In this document: piece after piece, positions 1 to 5,473 of the stretch
How the letters are laid out: each line of letters begins with the position of its first letter
How positions within the stretch are numbered: position 1 is the stretch's first letter
Origin: Candidatus Bathyarchaeota archaeon
GTDB lineage: Archaea; Thermoproteota; Bathyarchaeia; Bathyarchaeales; Bathyarchaeaceae
Length of the DNA: 6,761 nucleotides
Assembly (NCBI GenBank): GCA_026967815.1
Contig: JAPUUO010000080.1
Location: 1-6,761 of the forward strand
Reading direction: 5' to 3'
Made by a program: the position numbers and the translations under genes
Notes under the pieces: model-generated
Seen by the model: only the letters and a program-made list of their open reading frames with translations
Databases searched by the model: none
What the model was told of the DNA's origin: nothing

Positions 1-647
1 TTCATTCTCTTCTCTTCTCTCTCAGCTTCTATTCCCTCTTGTCTTCGTGCTTCTCGCCTCTCACCTACTTTCCTCTCTTCTCTTTTGTCTTCTCTCTCAG
101 CTTCTTTTCTCTCTTCTCTTCCCATCTCTTTTCTCTCTTGTCTTCGTGCTTCTCGCCTCTCACCTGCTTTCTTCTCTTCCACTTGCTCTTCTCTCTCAAC
201 GTCTCTTCTCTCCTCTCTTCGTGCTTCTCGCCTCTGTCTAACTCCCAACTCTTCTAATCTCTCGTTGTAATAGAGAGAAGCTATTTTCATTACATCTTCA
301 ATTCTTTCGCTCATGAACTTATAATTTTCAGTCTCCGACGCGAGATCTTTGATAACTTTGATGTATCTACTTCTTTCCCTTGGGTTTTGAGTGGCCTCGA
401 AAATGGCCTTATCCACTACTAGTCTATATTTCTGCTTTGCTTCTTCATAATTTTCATCCTTGATACTTTTCTCTGCCTCTTCGATGAGGATCTTGAGATT
501 CTTTCTGGATATGGCCGCTATAGGATCTAGATACAGCATACCACTGAGAACATCATATAATTTTGCATCGTCTCCACATAGCTCCTTCAGCAAACCTTCC
601 TCTTTCTTTTCTTTTTTCTCTTCTATCTTCCTCTTTCTTCTCCACAT
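1..647 (-). CDS. Charged coiled-coil protein with helical N-terminal domain and C-terminal Arg/Glu repeats (partial, runs off left edge)
   Basis: Reading leftward from the ATG at 647-645 gives 215 codons with no stop before the window edge, so the C-terminus is missing. An in-frame TAG lies five codons before the ATG, so this is the first possible start. A G-rich leader and a TATA-like box lie just upstream. Residues 1-20 are Lys/Glu-rich. Residues about 25-130 look like a compact alpha-helical domain, with a TPR- or MIT-like stretch (AEKSIKDENYEEAKQKYRLV at 58-77). From about residue 137 the protein is almost only Arg, Glu, Lys, Ala and Gln, with RREARR at 139, 164 and 197. No signal peptide or membrane segment is visible. 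I recognise no named family; a scaffold or long coiled-coil role is inference. Plus-strand frames across this region are mirror images of its purine-rich coding strand. Confidence 0.72.
   Translation of the reverse strand, partial: MWRRKRKIEEKKEKKEEGLLKELCGDDAKLYDVLSGMLYLDPIAAISRKNLKILIEEAEKSIKDENYEEAKQKYRLVVDKAIFEATQNPRERSRYIKVIKDLASETENYKFMSERIEDVMKIASLYYNERLEELGVRQRREARREERRDVEREEQVEEKKAGERREARRQERKEMGREERKEAEREDKREERKVGERREARRQEGIEAEREEKRM
21..240 (-). repeat. Internal coding repeats in a polypurine/polypyrimidine tract
   Basis: Two marker words alternate on the plus strand: CTTCGTGCTTCTCGCCTCT at 43, 142 and 217, and CTCTCA(g/a)C at about 21, 96 and 195. Spacings are 99 and 75 bp, both multiples of three, so the reading frame of the minus-strand coiled-coil gene is kept. 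The basic unit is 25 codons and the middle unit is enlarged by 8 codons. Bases 36-72 and 135-171 match at 36 of 37 positions, which points to recent duplication. The plus strand here is overwhelmingly pyrimidine. Confidence 0.85.
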
Positions 648-968
648 AAACCCATCCCTCTACTTTATTTTGAACCAGTTTAAATTAAAGTCTTTGGATA
701 AAGATGTGTAGAATGTGTGCTTAACAATCTAAGTAGAGGGTCAAGGTCTTACATCTGATTGTGATGTAGTAGATACGAAAGTTGGAGAGATTGTGATATG
801 TGTCAAGTTGAGAAAAGAAAGATTAAACTTAGTTGGAGGACAAGGGAGGAGGGGATCTCACCCTCGACTGAAACTTTCTCAACTATACATTAATAGCCCG
901 GTGACTTATACTATATGTTTTCATTTCAAGTTGCATTAATAATCCAGGTGCGCACGCGCAGACCCAAA
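648..968. other. 321-base spacer with inverted repeats, no gene
   Basis: No credible coding frame was found on either strand between the GTPase stop and the coiled-coil start. The spacer holds the TATA-like box at 679-689, a 6-bp hairpin with a 7-nt loop (750-755/763-768), a 10-bp inverted repeat (806-815/875-884) enclosing a 5-bp GAGGG/CCCTC hairpin (849-853/861-865), and an alternating GC tract at 947-960. The nested arrangement could be a small structured RNA or a 3' processing or termination signal for the leftward transcript. It does not fit a tRNA or C/D-box RNA that I can recognise. Confidence 0.5.
679..689 (-). promoter_or_regulatory. Candidate TATA box for the coiled-coil gene
   Basis: On the minus strand the sequence reads TTTAATTTAAA, centred about 37 bp before the ATG at 647. 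With the usual archaeal TATA-to-start-site distance of about 26 bp, transcription would begin near 657, leaving a leader of about 10 nt with the purine run GAGGGATGGG. This suggests the coiled-coil gene has its own promoter rather than depending on read-through from the GTPase gene. Confidence 0.4.
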
Positions 969-1574
969 CTAACGTGTTTTGAAGGGCGTTCTATATCCCT
1001 TCTCGACTAACCTTGCGTGAATCGCACTCTTCAACGCGCCTAACCCTTTTCCTGTCCGAGCGCTAACCGGGAAGACGTAACCCTCCACCACCAGAGGTTG
1101 TCCGTCGCTGATGTGGTACTTGAACTCCTCGAGATTGACTGCTATCTCATCCTCACCCGCCTTGTCGATCTTGTTGGCTGCCACTAACGGAAACTCCCCT
1201 AGGGTCTTCGCCAAGAACTGCACCATCTCCACATCCAAGGAGATCAGCCCCTTCTTCTCCAAGCGCCGCGTTACCTCCAAGAAGGTGGATATGTCTAGAA
1301 CATGGACGGCTAGGGCTATGTTTTGAGCGTTAGACTCTAAGAAACGGATGATCCGATTCTTCCTCATATTCTCTAAGCGCTTAGAGACACCCATGATCCT
1401 GCCAAAACCAGGCATGTCAACCAGTGATAAGCTTCCGCTCAGGGCATATTTGGAGATCCGCCGCGTGGTTCCGGGATGCTTGCCAGTGGCCACGTCTATA
1501 CCCACAACTTCTCTGATGATGCTGCTCTTACCCGCATTTGGTCTACCTGTGAAAACCAGATATTTCTCATACAT
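969..1574 (-). CDS. engB: EngB-like GTP-binding protein
   Basis: This 201-residue protein is a small P-loop GTPase of the TrmE-Era-EngA-EngB group. The G1 loop is GRPNAGKSS (10-18), the G2 threonine lies in PGTTR (34-38), G3 is DMPGFG (53-58), G4 is NKID (134-137) and G5 is SAR (171-173). Length and spacing match EngB/YsxC-type proteins, which in bacteria assist large ribosomal subunit assembly. Archaeal homologues are usually named EngB, but their role is less certain. Bacterial EngB normally has TKxD at G4, and NKID is typical of other GTPases in the group. The ATG at 1574 places the P-loop at the very N-terminus, as the family requires. The gene lies 87 bp downstream of the IDDAG protein in the same direction. 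A possible TATA element (AAATAAAA on the minus strand, 1618-1625) between them would give it its own transcript. Its stop codon is TAG. Confidence 0.88.
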   Translation of the reverse strand: MYEKYLVFTGRPNAGKSSIIREVVGIDVATGKHPGTTRRISKYALSGSLSLVDMPGFGRIMGVSKRLENMRKNRIIRFLESNAQNIALAVHVLDISTFLEVTRRLEKKGLISLDVEMVQFLAKTLGEFPLVAANKIDKAGEDEIAVNLEEFKYHISDGQPLVVEGYVFPVSARTGKGLGALKSAIHARLVEKGYRTPFKTR

Positions 1575-1661
1575 ACCACGAATTGTATGGACCGAATCCT
1601 ATTTGAAAGTAACCGTGTTTTATTTGTTAGCGCGCAATTTTTGATCGATTCCTTAATCCTT

Positions 1662-2195
1662 CTAAAACTTCTCTTTGAATGCTTTTTCTCGCCACTTTTG
1701 TTTCCAGCTCTTCCATCCTGTTTTTACAAGTTTCTCTCTGATTTCGGGTTTTTCTGCAACCCATTCTAGAAGTGTAGAGAAACGTCTCTTGTCAAGTCTT
1801 TCTGTTGGTACTCCTACCTCCGTGCACCATCTTACGTAGCTTCTCTCAACCATCTCTTGGAGTTCACCTGTGATTTCTACTTCTTCCACGTTGAATCCTT
1901 GGTTTCGCAGGTGTCTACGTATGCTGGAGAGAACGTATCCGGAGCAGACCTTGAAACGAGTTTCCATGTCAGGCCGCATCACCTTAACGATCTCCTCAGC
2001 AATCTTCACGGCGTCATCCAAGTATCGTTTATTTTCGAAGTTGGGCGGCTGAAAGGAGGAGACCGGAATCCTGCGGTCCAAATACCTGCGGTCTGGAAGT
2101 TTGAGGGCGCCTATCACCACGCCTAAAATAAGATCTCCCCATCCAGCATCATCTATCAAAATCTCCTTTCTAACCGAAAACCGATCCAACTCCAT
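1662..2195 (-). CDS. IDDAG-motif protein of unknown function, copy A
   Basis: This 177-residue soluble protein has no named family that I recognise. It is clearly paralogous to the gene at 4643-5200. Shared blocks in order are IDDAGxGDL-x(2)-GVVIGA (14-30), F-x(2)-K/R-x-YL-x(2)-A (53-62), a C-x-GY segment (84-87), TGE-x-Q (109-113), and a C-terminal P-x(7)-KTGW block (150-161). The N-terminal block resembles the DEAGRG motif that opens RNase HII, with invariant Asp15, Asp16, Asp21 and Glu111 as candidate metal ligands. An RNase H-like nuclease fold is therefore my working hypothesis, not a demonstrated function. The ATG at 2195 follows a GGTGAT Shine-Dalgarno at 8-nt spacing. The gene is divergent from the nucleotidyltransferase, upstream of the GTPase, and ends in TAG. 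Confidence 0.82.
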   Translation of the reverse strand: MELDRFSVRKEILIDDAGWGDLILGVVIGALKLPDRRYLDRRIPVSSFQPPNFENKRYLDDAVKIAEEIVKVMRPDMETRFKVCSGYVLSSIRRHLRNQGFNVEEVEITGELQEMVERSYVRWCTEVGVPTERLDKRRFSTLLEWVAEKPEIREKLVKTGWKSWKQKWREKAFKEKF

Positions 2196-2203
2196 GGCCC
2201 TAC

Positions 2204-2209
2204 ATCACC
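2204..2209 (-). promoter_or_regulatory. Shine-Dalgarno GGTGAT for IDDAG copy A
   Basis: The minus strand reads GGTGAT, complementary to the archaeal 16S 3' end, 8 nt before the ATG at 2195. It fixes the start of copy A and contrasts with the two plus-strand genes that appear leaderless. Confidence 0.6.
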
Positions 2210-2356
2210 AAGATCTTCAACAAATTGACTCTTTCAAAGCCGTTTATGTTCTACCTGCCGACCATATTTGCGGCTTCTCTATCGCGCGCAACATCCTAAT
2301 TACTCTAACTTTATTCCGGTTTAACTGCGGCAATTGTAGAATCGTACGATGAATGA

Positions 2357-2368
2357 TATAAATATAAA
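2357..2368 (+). promoter_or_regulatory. TATA box for the nucleotidyltransferase gene
   Basis: TATAAATATAAA is centred about 32 bp before the GTG at 2394. A start site about 26 bp downstream would leave only a few leader bases, so the mRNA is probably leaderless. This agrees with the absence of a Shine-Dalgarno. The element is nearly symmetric and sits in the divergent spacer, so a weak effect on the opposite strand cannot be ruled out. Confidence 0.6.
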
Positions 2369-2393
2369 TTCTCGTTTCAGATTAAATTAAAGT

Positions 2394-3677
2394 GTGAACC
2401 TAGAGAACCTGAGATGTTTTATTCCAGTCGGTGGTCAAGCTAGGAGGTTAAGACCTCTGACGCAAGACATTTCCAAGCCTTGTGTTAGGTTCTTGAACAG
2501 ACCGTTAATCGAGTTCTCAATGGCGCCGCTGGCTGAGCAAGGTGTGAGGAACTTCATTTTCGGAGAGTACGGTTATACCAACTATTTGAACCTTTTTGAT
2601 CAGTATGGGGAAGGGGTCGGGTTCTCAGCAAAGTATAAGATTGAGCCGAGGGTGCATATCAAGCATCAGCCCAACTTGGACGACTTGGGAAGCGCCGATT
2701 CTTACAGGCTGAACGTGGAATATTATGATGTTCGTGATCCGGTTCTTATTGTGCAGGGGGATAACCTCTTCGACATCGATCTGAATGACTTTATTCAAAG
2801 GCACGAAGAAAATGGGGCAATGATGACCATTGCCCTAACGAGGGTGGAAAAGGTAGAGGAATATGGCATAGCCGAGGTAGATAAAGATCTTAGAATTAAC
2901 AGGTTTATCGAAAAGCCTTCAATGGAAAGAGCACCAAGTAATCTTGCCAACGCTGGGATCTACCTTCTTTCCCCTGAAGTCAGAAAGATTGTTGAAAGCA
3001 AAGAAGTAAAGAAGATGATGGAGGAGAGGAAAAGACTCGATTTCGGTTTTGATTTTATTCCGTACTTGGTGGATAAAGGATTTCCAGTCTATGGTTATGA
3101 ATTGAAAGTATGGTACGATGTTGGGAGTCCAGAAAGCTATCTAAAGGCTATGCATGACGTTCTCTACGGAAAGTTGAACATAAGAGTCCTTGAAGAAAGA
3201 ATTTTACCGAACACAAACGTTTGGGTGCAAGGGTTCAGCGAGGAGTCTGTTAAGAAACGGGAAGAGATAGTCCAAAAATATAAAGAAAATCGATTGTCAT
3301 TCGATGGCGCCGTTCTGATGGGTAGACACCCTAGAATAGGTGATTATTCCAGGATTTCGGATTCAAACGTCGACAATTTCTGCATCCTCGGTGAACATGT
3401 AAACGTAGAAAGGTCAGCAATTATGGACGCTGCAAAAATCGGAGATTACGCTCATGTGTCAGACAGCATTCTAGGCAGGAAAGTTGTCGTAGAATCCACA
3501 CGAGAAAACCCCGCGCGCATTGAATCAACTTCGGTGATTGGCAATGCTGTCCACATCGGGAAGGGCTGCAAGCTCATAAGAACCAAGGTCAACTATGGTT
3601 TAACGATTCCGCCAGACATGACGTACATTGACAAGCTCCTGCAAAACTACGAAGACGTCGCTAAATTGGCATCTTAA
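2394..3677 (+). CDS. Sugar-1-phosphate nucleotidyltransferase with left-handed beta-helix domain
   Basis: This 427-residue enzyme should join an NTP and a sugar-1-phosphate into an NDP-sugar plus pyrophosphate in the cytoplasm, feeding glycan, S-layer or cofactor glycosylation. The N-terminal Rossmann-type domain carries GGQARRLRPLT (13-23) with KP at 28-29, the metal-binding GDN (122-124), FIEKP (171-175), NAGIYLLSPE (186-195) and WYDVGSPESY (240-249), all hallmarks of the RmlA/GlmU/GMP-pyrophosphorylase superfamily. Residues about 304-400 form hexapeptide-like left-handed beta-helix turns. The base and sugar specificity cannot be read off; a glucose-1-phosphate thymidylyltransferase or mannose-1-phosphate guanylyltransferase label is equally possible. 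Where the family usually has Thr or Ser in the signature loop, this protein has Arg17. A TAA lies one codon upstream (2388-2390), so the GTG at 2394 must be the start. No neighbouring sugar gene is present. Confidence 0.9.
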   Translation: MNLENLRCFIPVGGQARRLRPLTQDISKPCVRFLNRPLIEFSMAPLAEQGVRNFIFGEYGYTNYLNLFDQYGEGVGFSAKYKIEPRVHIKHQPNLDDLGSADSYRLNVEYYDVRDPVLIVQGDNLFDIDLNDFIQRHEENGAMMTIALTRVEKVEEYGIAEVDKDLRINRFIEKPSMERAPSNLANAGIYLLSPEVRKIVESKEVKKMMEERKRLDFGFDFIPYLVDKGFPVYGYELKVWYDVGSPESYLKAMHDVLYGKLNIRVLEERILPNTNVWVQGFSEESVKKREEIVQKYKENRLSFDGAVLMGRHPRIGDYSRISDSNVDNFCILGEHVNVERSAIMDAAKIGDYAHVSDSILGRKVVVESTRENPARIESTSVIGNAVHIGKGCKLIRTKVNYGLTIPPDMTYIDKLLQNYEDVAKLAS

Positions 3678-3739
3678 GAGAGCTTGCAAAATGGGCTCAA
3701 GAGTATTAGAGGGGGAGATGGGTAAGAAAAAATGGGGTT

Positions 3740-4138
3740 CTATTTACGCTTTCTTTCATTATCCATCTTTTTCAAGAGTTTGACAAGGATTTTTCCTTTC
3801 GTTCTCAATTCTTGTTCTGAAATCGTCTGCCCAGTTGGACATAATTCATCAATCATGATACCCTCATTTGCCAGATACACAACCGGATAGAGATAGCATC
3901 CCAAGGGTCTGTTTCTATAAACTCGGCATTTCTTATCAGCAAGACTGTAGAAATAGCACCATCCGTCAACGTTTCTGAGCCGAGCAACATCACCATCTAT
4001 TACTGCAAATTCTTCTCGGCGATAACCCGTTCCCTCTAGTCCTTCGATGTCCTCGCTTGACAGCTCCATCTCAGTCTTCTCACAGCATTTTCCACAATTG
4101 GAACAACGCATAGGAAGCAAACTTCCCTCGCGTGCCAT
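3740..4138 (-). CDS. YkgJ-type CxxCxxCC putative zinc/iron-chelating protein
   Basis: This 132-residue protein carries the cysteine pattern of the CxxCxxCC family (Pfam UPF0153): Cys12-x2-Cys15-x2-Cys18-Cys19 near the N-terminus, Cys61, Cys71, then R-P-x2-C (77-81) followed by YP (84-85), and Cys100. These eight cysteines probably bind zinc or iron. The biochemical role of the family is not established. The tail (about 108-132) is Lys/Arg-rich. No membrane segment is seen. The ATG at 4138 gives the longest frame, but a second ATG at 4111, two codons before Cys12, is also possible: the nearest TATA-like element (4153-4165) is only about 21 bp from the first ATG, which would put the transcript start at or inside it. 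The gene converges on the nucleotidyltransferase with 62 bp between stops. Confidence 0.85.
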   Translation of the reverse strand: MAREGSLLPMRCSNCGKCCEKTEMELSSEDIEGLEGTGYRREEFAVIDGDVARLRNVDGWCYFYSLADKKCRVYRNRPLGCYLYPVVYLANEGIMIDELCPTGQTISEQELRTKGKILVKLLKKMDNERKRK

Positions 4139-4152
4139 AACAAAAGTCAGCC

Positions 4153-4165
4153 AAATTATATTAAG
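4153..4165 (-). promoter_or_regulatory. Candidate TATA box for the YkgJ-type gene
   Basis: The minus strand reads CTTAATATAATTT here, the most TATA-like run before the gene. It is unusually close to the ATG at 4138, so either the downstream ATG at 4111 is used or a more distant A/T run (about 4181-4190) is the real box. Confidence 0.35.
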
Positions 4166-4395
4166 ATAGGTTTTTCCTAGATTTTAACTTAAGCACTCAC
4201 AAATCAAGTGAGTAGGTGCTAGGACCAGCTGGCGTTCCGTTCATGCTAAGTATTCGTATTCAATGAGGATTTTATCCCAGTAGGACTTCTAATATTAGTT
4301 TGTGACGCAAAACCTCAACAACGTCTGCTCTCTCTACGGCACCTTCCAAAGCATCTAGTTCTCCCGACAGACTTCAACTCACATCCGATAACATT

Positions 4396-4439
4396 GATAG
4401 TGCTGAGTGACGATCCACCATTAGTGGAGAGGTTGAAGA
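4396..4439 (+). repeat. 44-bp direct repeat, copy 1 (probable relic of an IDDAG-family 3' end)
   Basis: This stretch begins GATAGTGCTGA and matches 5430-5473 at 38 of 44 positions. Read from the GTG at 4400 it encodes VLSDDPPLVERLK. The six differences from copy 2 give two silent leucine changes and four substitutions (S/N, D/E, P/L, V/M), a pattern that looks like former coding constraint. The peptide resembles the P-x-I-R-E-K-L-V-K stretch just before the GW of IDDAG copy A. The GW itself is absent here. Confidence 0.65.
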
Positions 4440-4529
4440 GAACCAAGAGATTACAAGGAGGTAGACTTGCACACGAAGTGCGCGCGCATTGTTTTGTTAT
4501 CTTTTCTTCTTCGATGTTTTCTATCGTTA

Positions 4530-4537
4530 TTTATAAT
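4530..4537 (+). promoter_or_regulatory. Candidate TATA box for IDDAG copy B
   Basis: TTTATAAT is the best TATA-like word before copy B. A start near 4560 would give a leader of roughly 80 nt that contains the short frame at 4586-4633. That makes this gene unlike the two leaderless plus-strand genes in the window. Confidence 0.35.
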
Positions 4538-4585
4538 AGGCAGAAAATGCACTTCCAAGTGCTATCATGTGAGACTGAAGGTGAG

Positions 4586-4633
4586 ATGATGCCTAGAGAT
4601 CATGTTTGCGGCGCGCGCTTGACAAACTCGTAG
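4586..4633 (+). other. Short upstream frame (15 codons) in register with IDDAG copy B
   Basis: A GGTGA word at 4580-4584 precedes tandem ATG codons at 4586 and 4589. The frame encodes MMPRDHVCGARLTNS and ends in TAG at 4631-4633, 9 nt before the GTG of copy B and in the same frame. It could be a leader peptide, a former N-terminus cut off by a nonsense mutation, or chance. Because TAG also ends copies A and B and the GTPase, read-through is unlikely. Confidence 0.3.
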
Positions 4634-4642
4634 AAACGGCTC

Positions 4643-5200
4643 GTGCAGAGGCAATACCAAATGACAATTATAATCGATGATGCCGGTATCGGCGACCTCC
4701 TTTTCGGTGTGGTCATAGGAGCTTTTCGCAGTAGGACTCAAGAGTTTAGATATGAAATCATAGATGTGAAGTATTTTAGATCTCAACGATTTAATCGAAA
4801 AGAGTATCTGAAACAAGCCTCAATGGTTGTTTTCAAACTCTTGGGCAAGCTCAAACTGAAGCCAGATGAACCAATACACATCTGCAAAGGTTACATCTTC
4901 GACGAGGCTGCCAAGGATTTGACAAGGAGGTATGGCGATAACCGAATTTTCAGAGTCAAAGTTACGGGGGAACCACAACATCTCACGGAAATTGCATACC
5001 TTGATGAAATCAGAAACCTAGGCTACAGTCCACTGAAGGAGAGAACTGAGAAGAGAGCAAAGAACTTCTTTCACATGATGAATTGGCTGAAGAAAAACCC
5101 AGATAAACTAAGATATGCCAAGACTGGTTGGCCACGACTATCGCGGTATCGTCTATTCAGATCATATCATCAAGTTCGATCAAAGGAATGTACAAAATAG
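4643..5200 (+). CDS. IDDAG-motif protein of unknown function, copy B
   Basis: This 185-residue protein is the paralogue of the minus-strand gene at 1662-2195. It shares IDDAGxGDL-x(2)-GVVIGA (11-27), F-x(2)-K-x-YL-x(2)-A (50-59), C-x-GY (81-84), VTGE-x-Q (107-112) and a C-terminal P-x(6)-KTGW block (153-163). Between blocks the two proteins differ widely, so the duplication is old or both were acquired separately. Asp12, Asp13, Asp18 and Glu110 are the shared acidic positions, consistent with but not proof of an RNase H-like metal site. The tail after residue 163 is basic. The start is uncertain: the GTG at 4643 gives the longest frame, while the ATG at 4661 follows a GAGG word at 9-nt spacing and would begin the protein at MTIIIDDAG. 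The gene is flanked by 44-bp direct repeats and ends in TAG. Confidence 0.8.
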   Translation: MQRQYQMTIIIDDAGIGDLLFGVVIGAFRSRTQEFRYEIIDVKYFRSQRFNRKEYLKQASMVVFKLLGKLKLKPDEPIHICKGYIFDEAAKDLTRRYGDNRIFRVKVTGEPQHLTEIAYLDEIRNLGYSPLKERTEKRAKNFFHMMNWLKKNPDKLRYAKTGWPRLSRYRLFRSYHQVRSKECTK

Positions 5201-5331
5201 ATCGTTAAAGCCTCCTGCGGTAGTCCGACATGCCCATTATGGATACTTGCTCCAAGCACCAAACTTGTAACAGAGAACCTGCCGTCTCACCGCGCACCTA
5301 ATTTTCCAATCTACAATTTCTAAAAAAGAAA

Positions 5332-5386
5332 AGAATTAGAAATTAGAATTCTTCTTTTGTTTAGAATTTAGAAAATTAGAAATTCT
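5332..5386. repeat. Two tandem A/T-rich hairpins
   Basis: Copy 1 (5332-5352) pairs AGAATT with AATTCT around AGAAATTAG. Copy 2 (5363-5386) pairs AGAATTT with AAATTCT around AGAAAATTAG. The copies are 31 bp apart and share nearly the same stem and loop, so one arose by duplication of the other. They lie about 130 bp after the stop of copy B and could affect transcript ending, or be DNA-level protein binding sites. Confidence 0.7.
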
Positions 5387-5429
5387 CGAGTTCTGCCAAC
5401 AACGTTGCTGGGTCAGAATATTGACAATA

Positions 5430-5473
5430 GATAGTGCTGAATGAGGATCTACCACTAATGGAGAGGCTGAAGA
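5430..5473 (+). repeat. 44-bp direct repeat, copy 2 (probable relic of an IDDAG-family 3' end)
   Basis: It matches 4396-4439 at 38 of 44 positions and lies 1034 bp downstream in the same orientation, so the two copies bracket IDDAG copy B. In the shared frame it reads VLNEDLPLMERLK and continues IGWPERK, giving a K-x-GWP that matches the KTGWP of copy B. An in-frame TAG lies two codons before the GTG, so the upstream part of any former gene is gone. Confidence 0.65.

Larger units (their letters stand above)
4139..4642. other. 504-base spacer with relic repeat, stem-loop and upstream frame
   Basis: No intact gene is supported. In order it holds the TATA-like run for the YkgJ-type gene (4153-4165), a stem-loop with paired ACTCAC/GTGAGT (4195-4200/4208-4213) closed further out by CCTAG/CTAGG (4176-4180/4219-4223), the first copy of a 44-bp direct repeat (4396-4439), an alternating GC tract (4478-4488), a TATA-like run (4530-4537), and a 15-codon frame (4586-4633) just before the IDDAG copy B start. 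A second GC tract lies at 4610-4618. The 79-codon frame that starts at 4394 spans most of this but lacks family character beyond its first 15 or so residues. Confidence 0.5.

Noticed and set aside
39..270. Three overlapping plus-strand frames rich in Ser, Leu and Phe
   Set aside because: They are antisense to the repetitive purine-rich minus-strand coiled-coil gene; their low-complexity composition and mutual overlap are explained by it.
460..711. Plus-strand 83-codon frame
   Set aside because: It lies opposite the N-terminal half of the minus-strand coiled-coil gene and extends into its promoter; no family character.
849..865. tRNA arm, from a 5-bp stem with a 7-nt loop
   Set aside because: The loop GATCTCA lacks the T33 of an anticodon loop and the TTC of a T-loop, and no acceptor or D arm can be assembled around it.
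4396..4439. C/D-box guide RNA, because CTGA is followed by GTGACGA or ATGAGGA in the two repeats
   Set aside because: The box positions change between copies (GTGACGA versus ATGAGGA, TTGA versus CTGA), which real boxes should not, and the changes fit a protein reading frame better.
4394..4633. 79-codon plus-strand frame as a real gene
   Set aside because: Only its first 15 or so residues show a conserved pattern, shared with the second repeat; the rest has no domain character and starts with TTG without a Shine-Dalgarno.
4631..4633. Pyrrolysine codon in an N-terminally extended copy B
   Set aside because: TAG is the normal terminator of IDDAG copies A and B and the GTPase in this window, so a read-through meaning has no support here.
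4565..4816. 83-codon minus-strand frame
   Set aside because: It overlaps the start of IDDAG copy B on the opposite strand, whose homology to copy A establishes the true coding frame.
4396..5473. Insertion sequence with copy B as cargo
   Set aside because: The flanking repeats are direct and 86% identical, there are no terminal inverted repeats, and no transposase-like frame lies between them.
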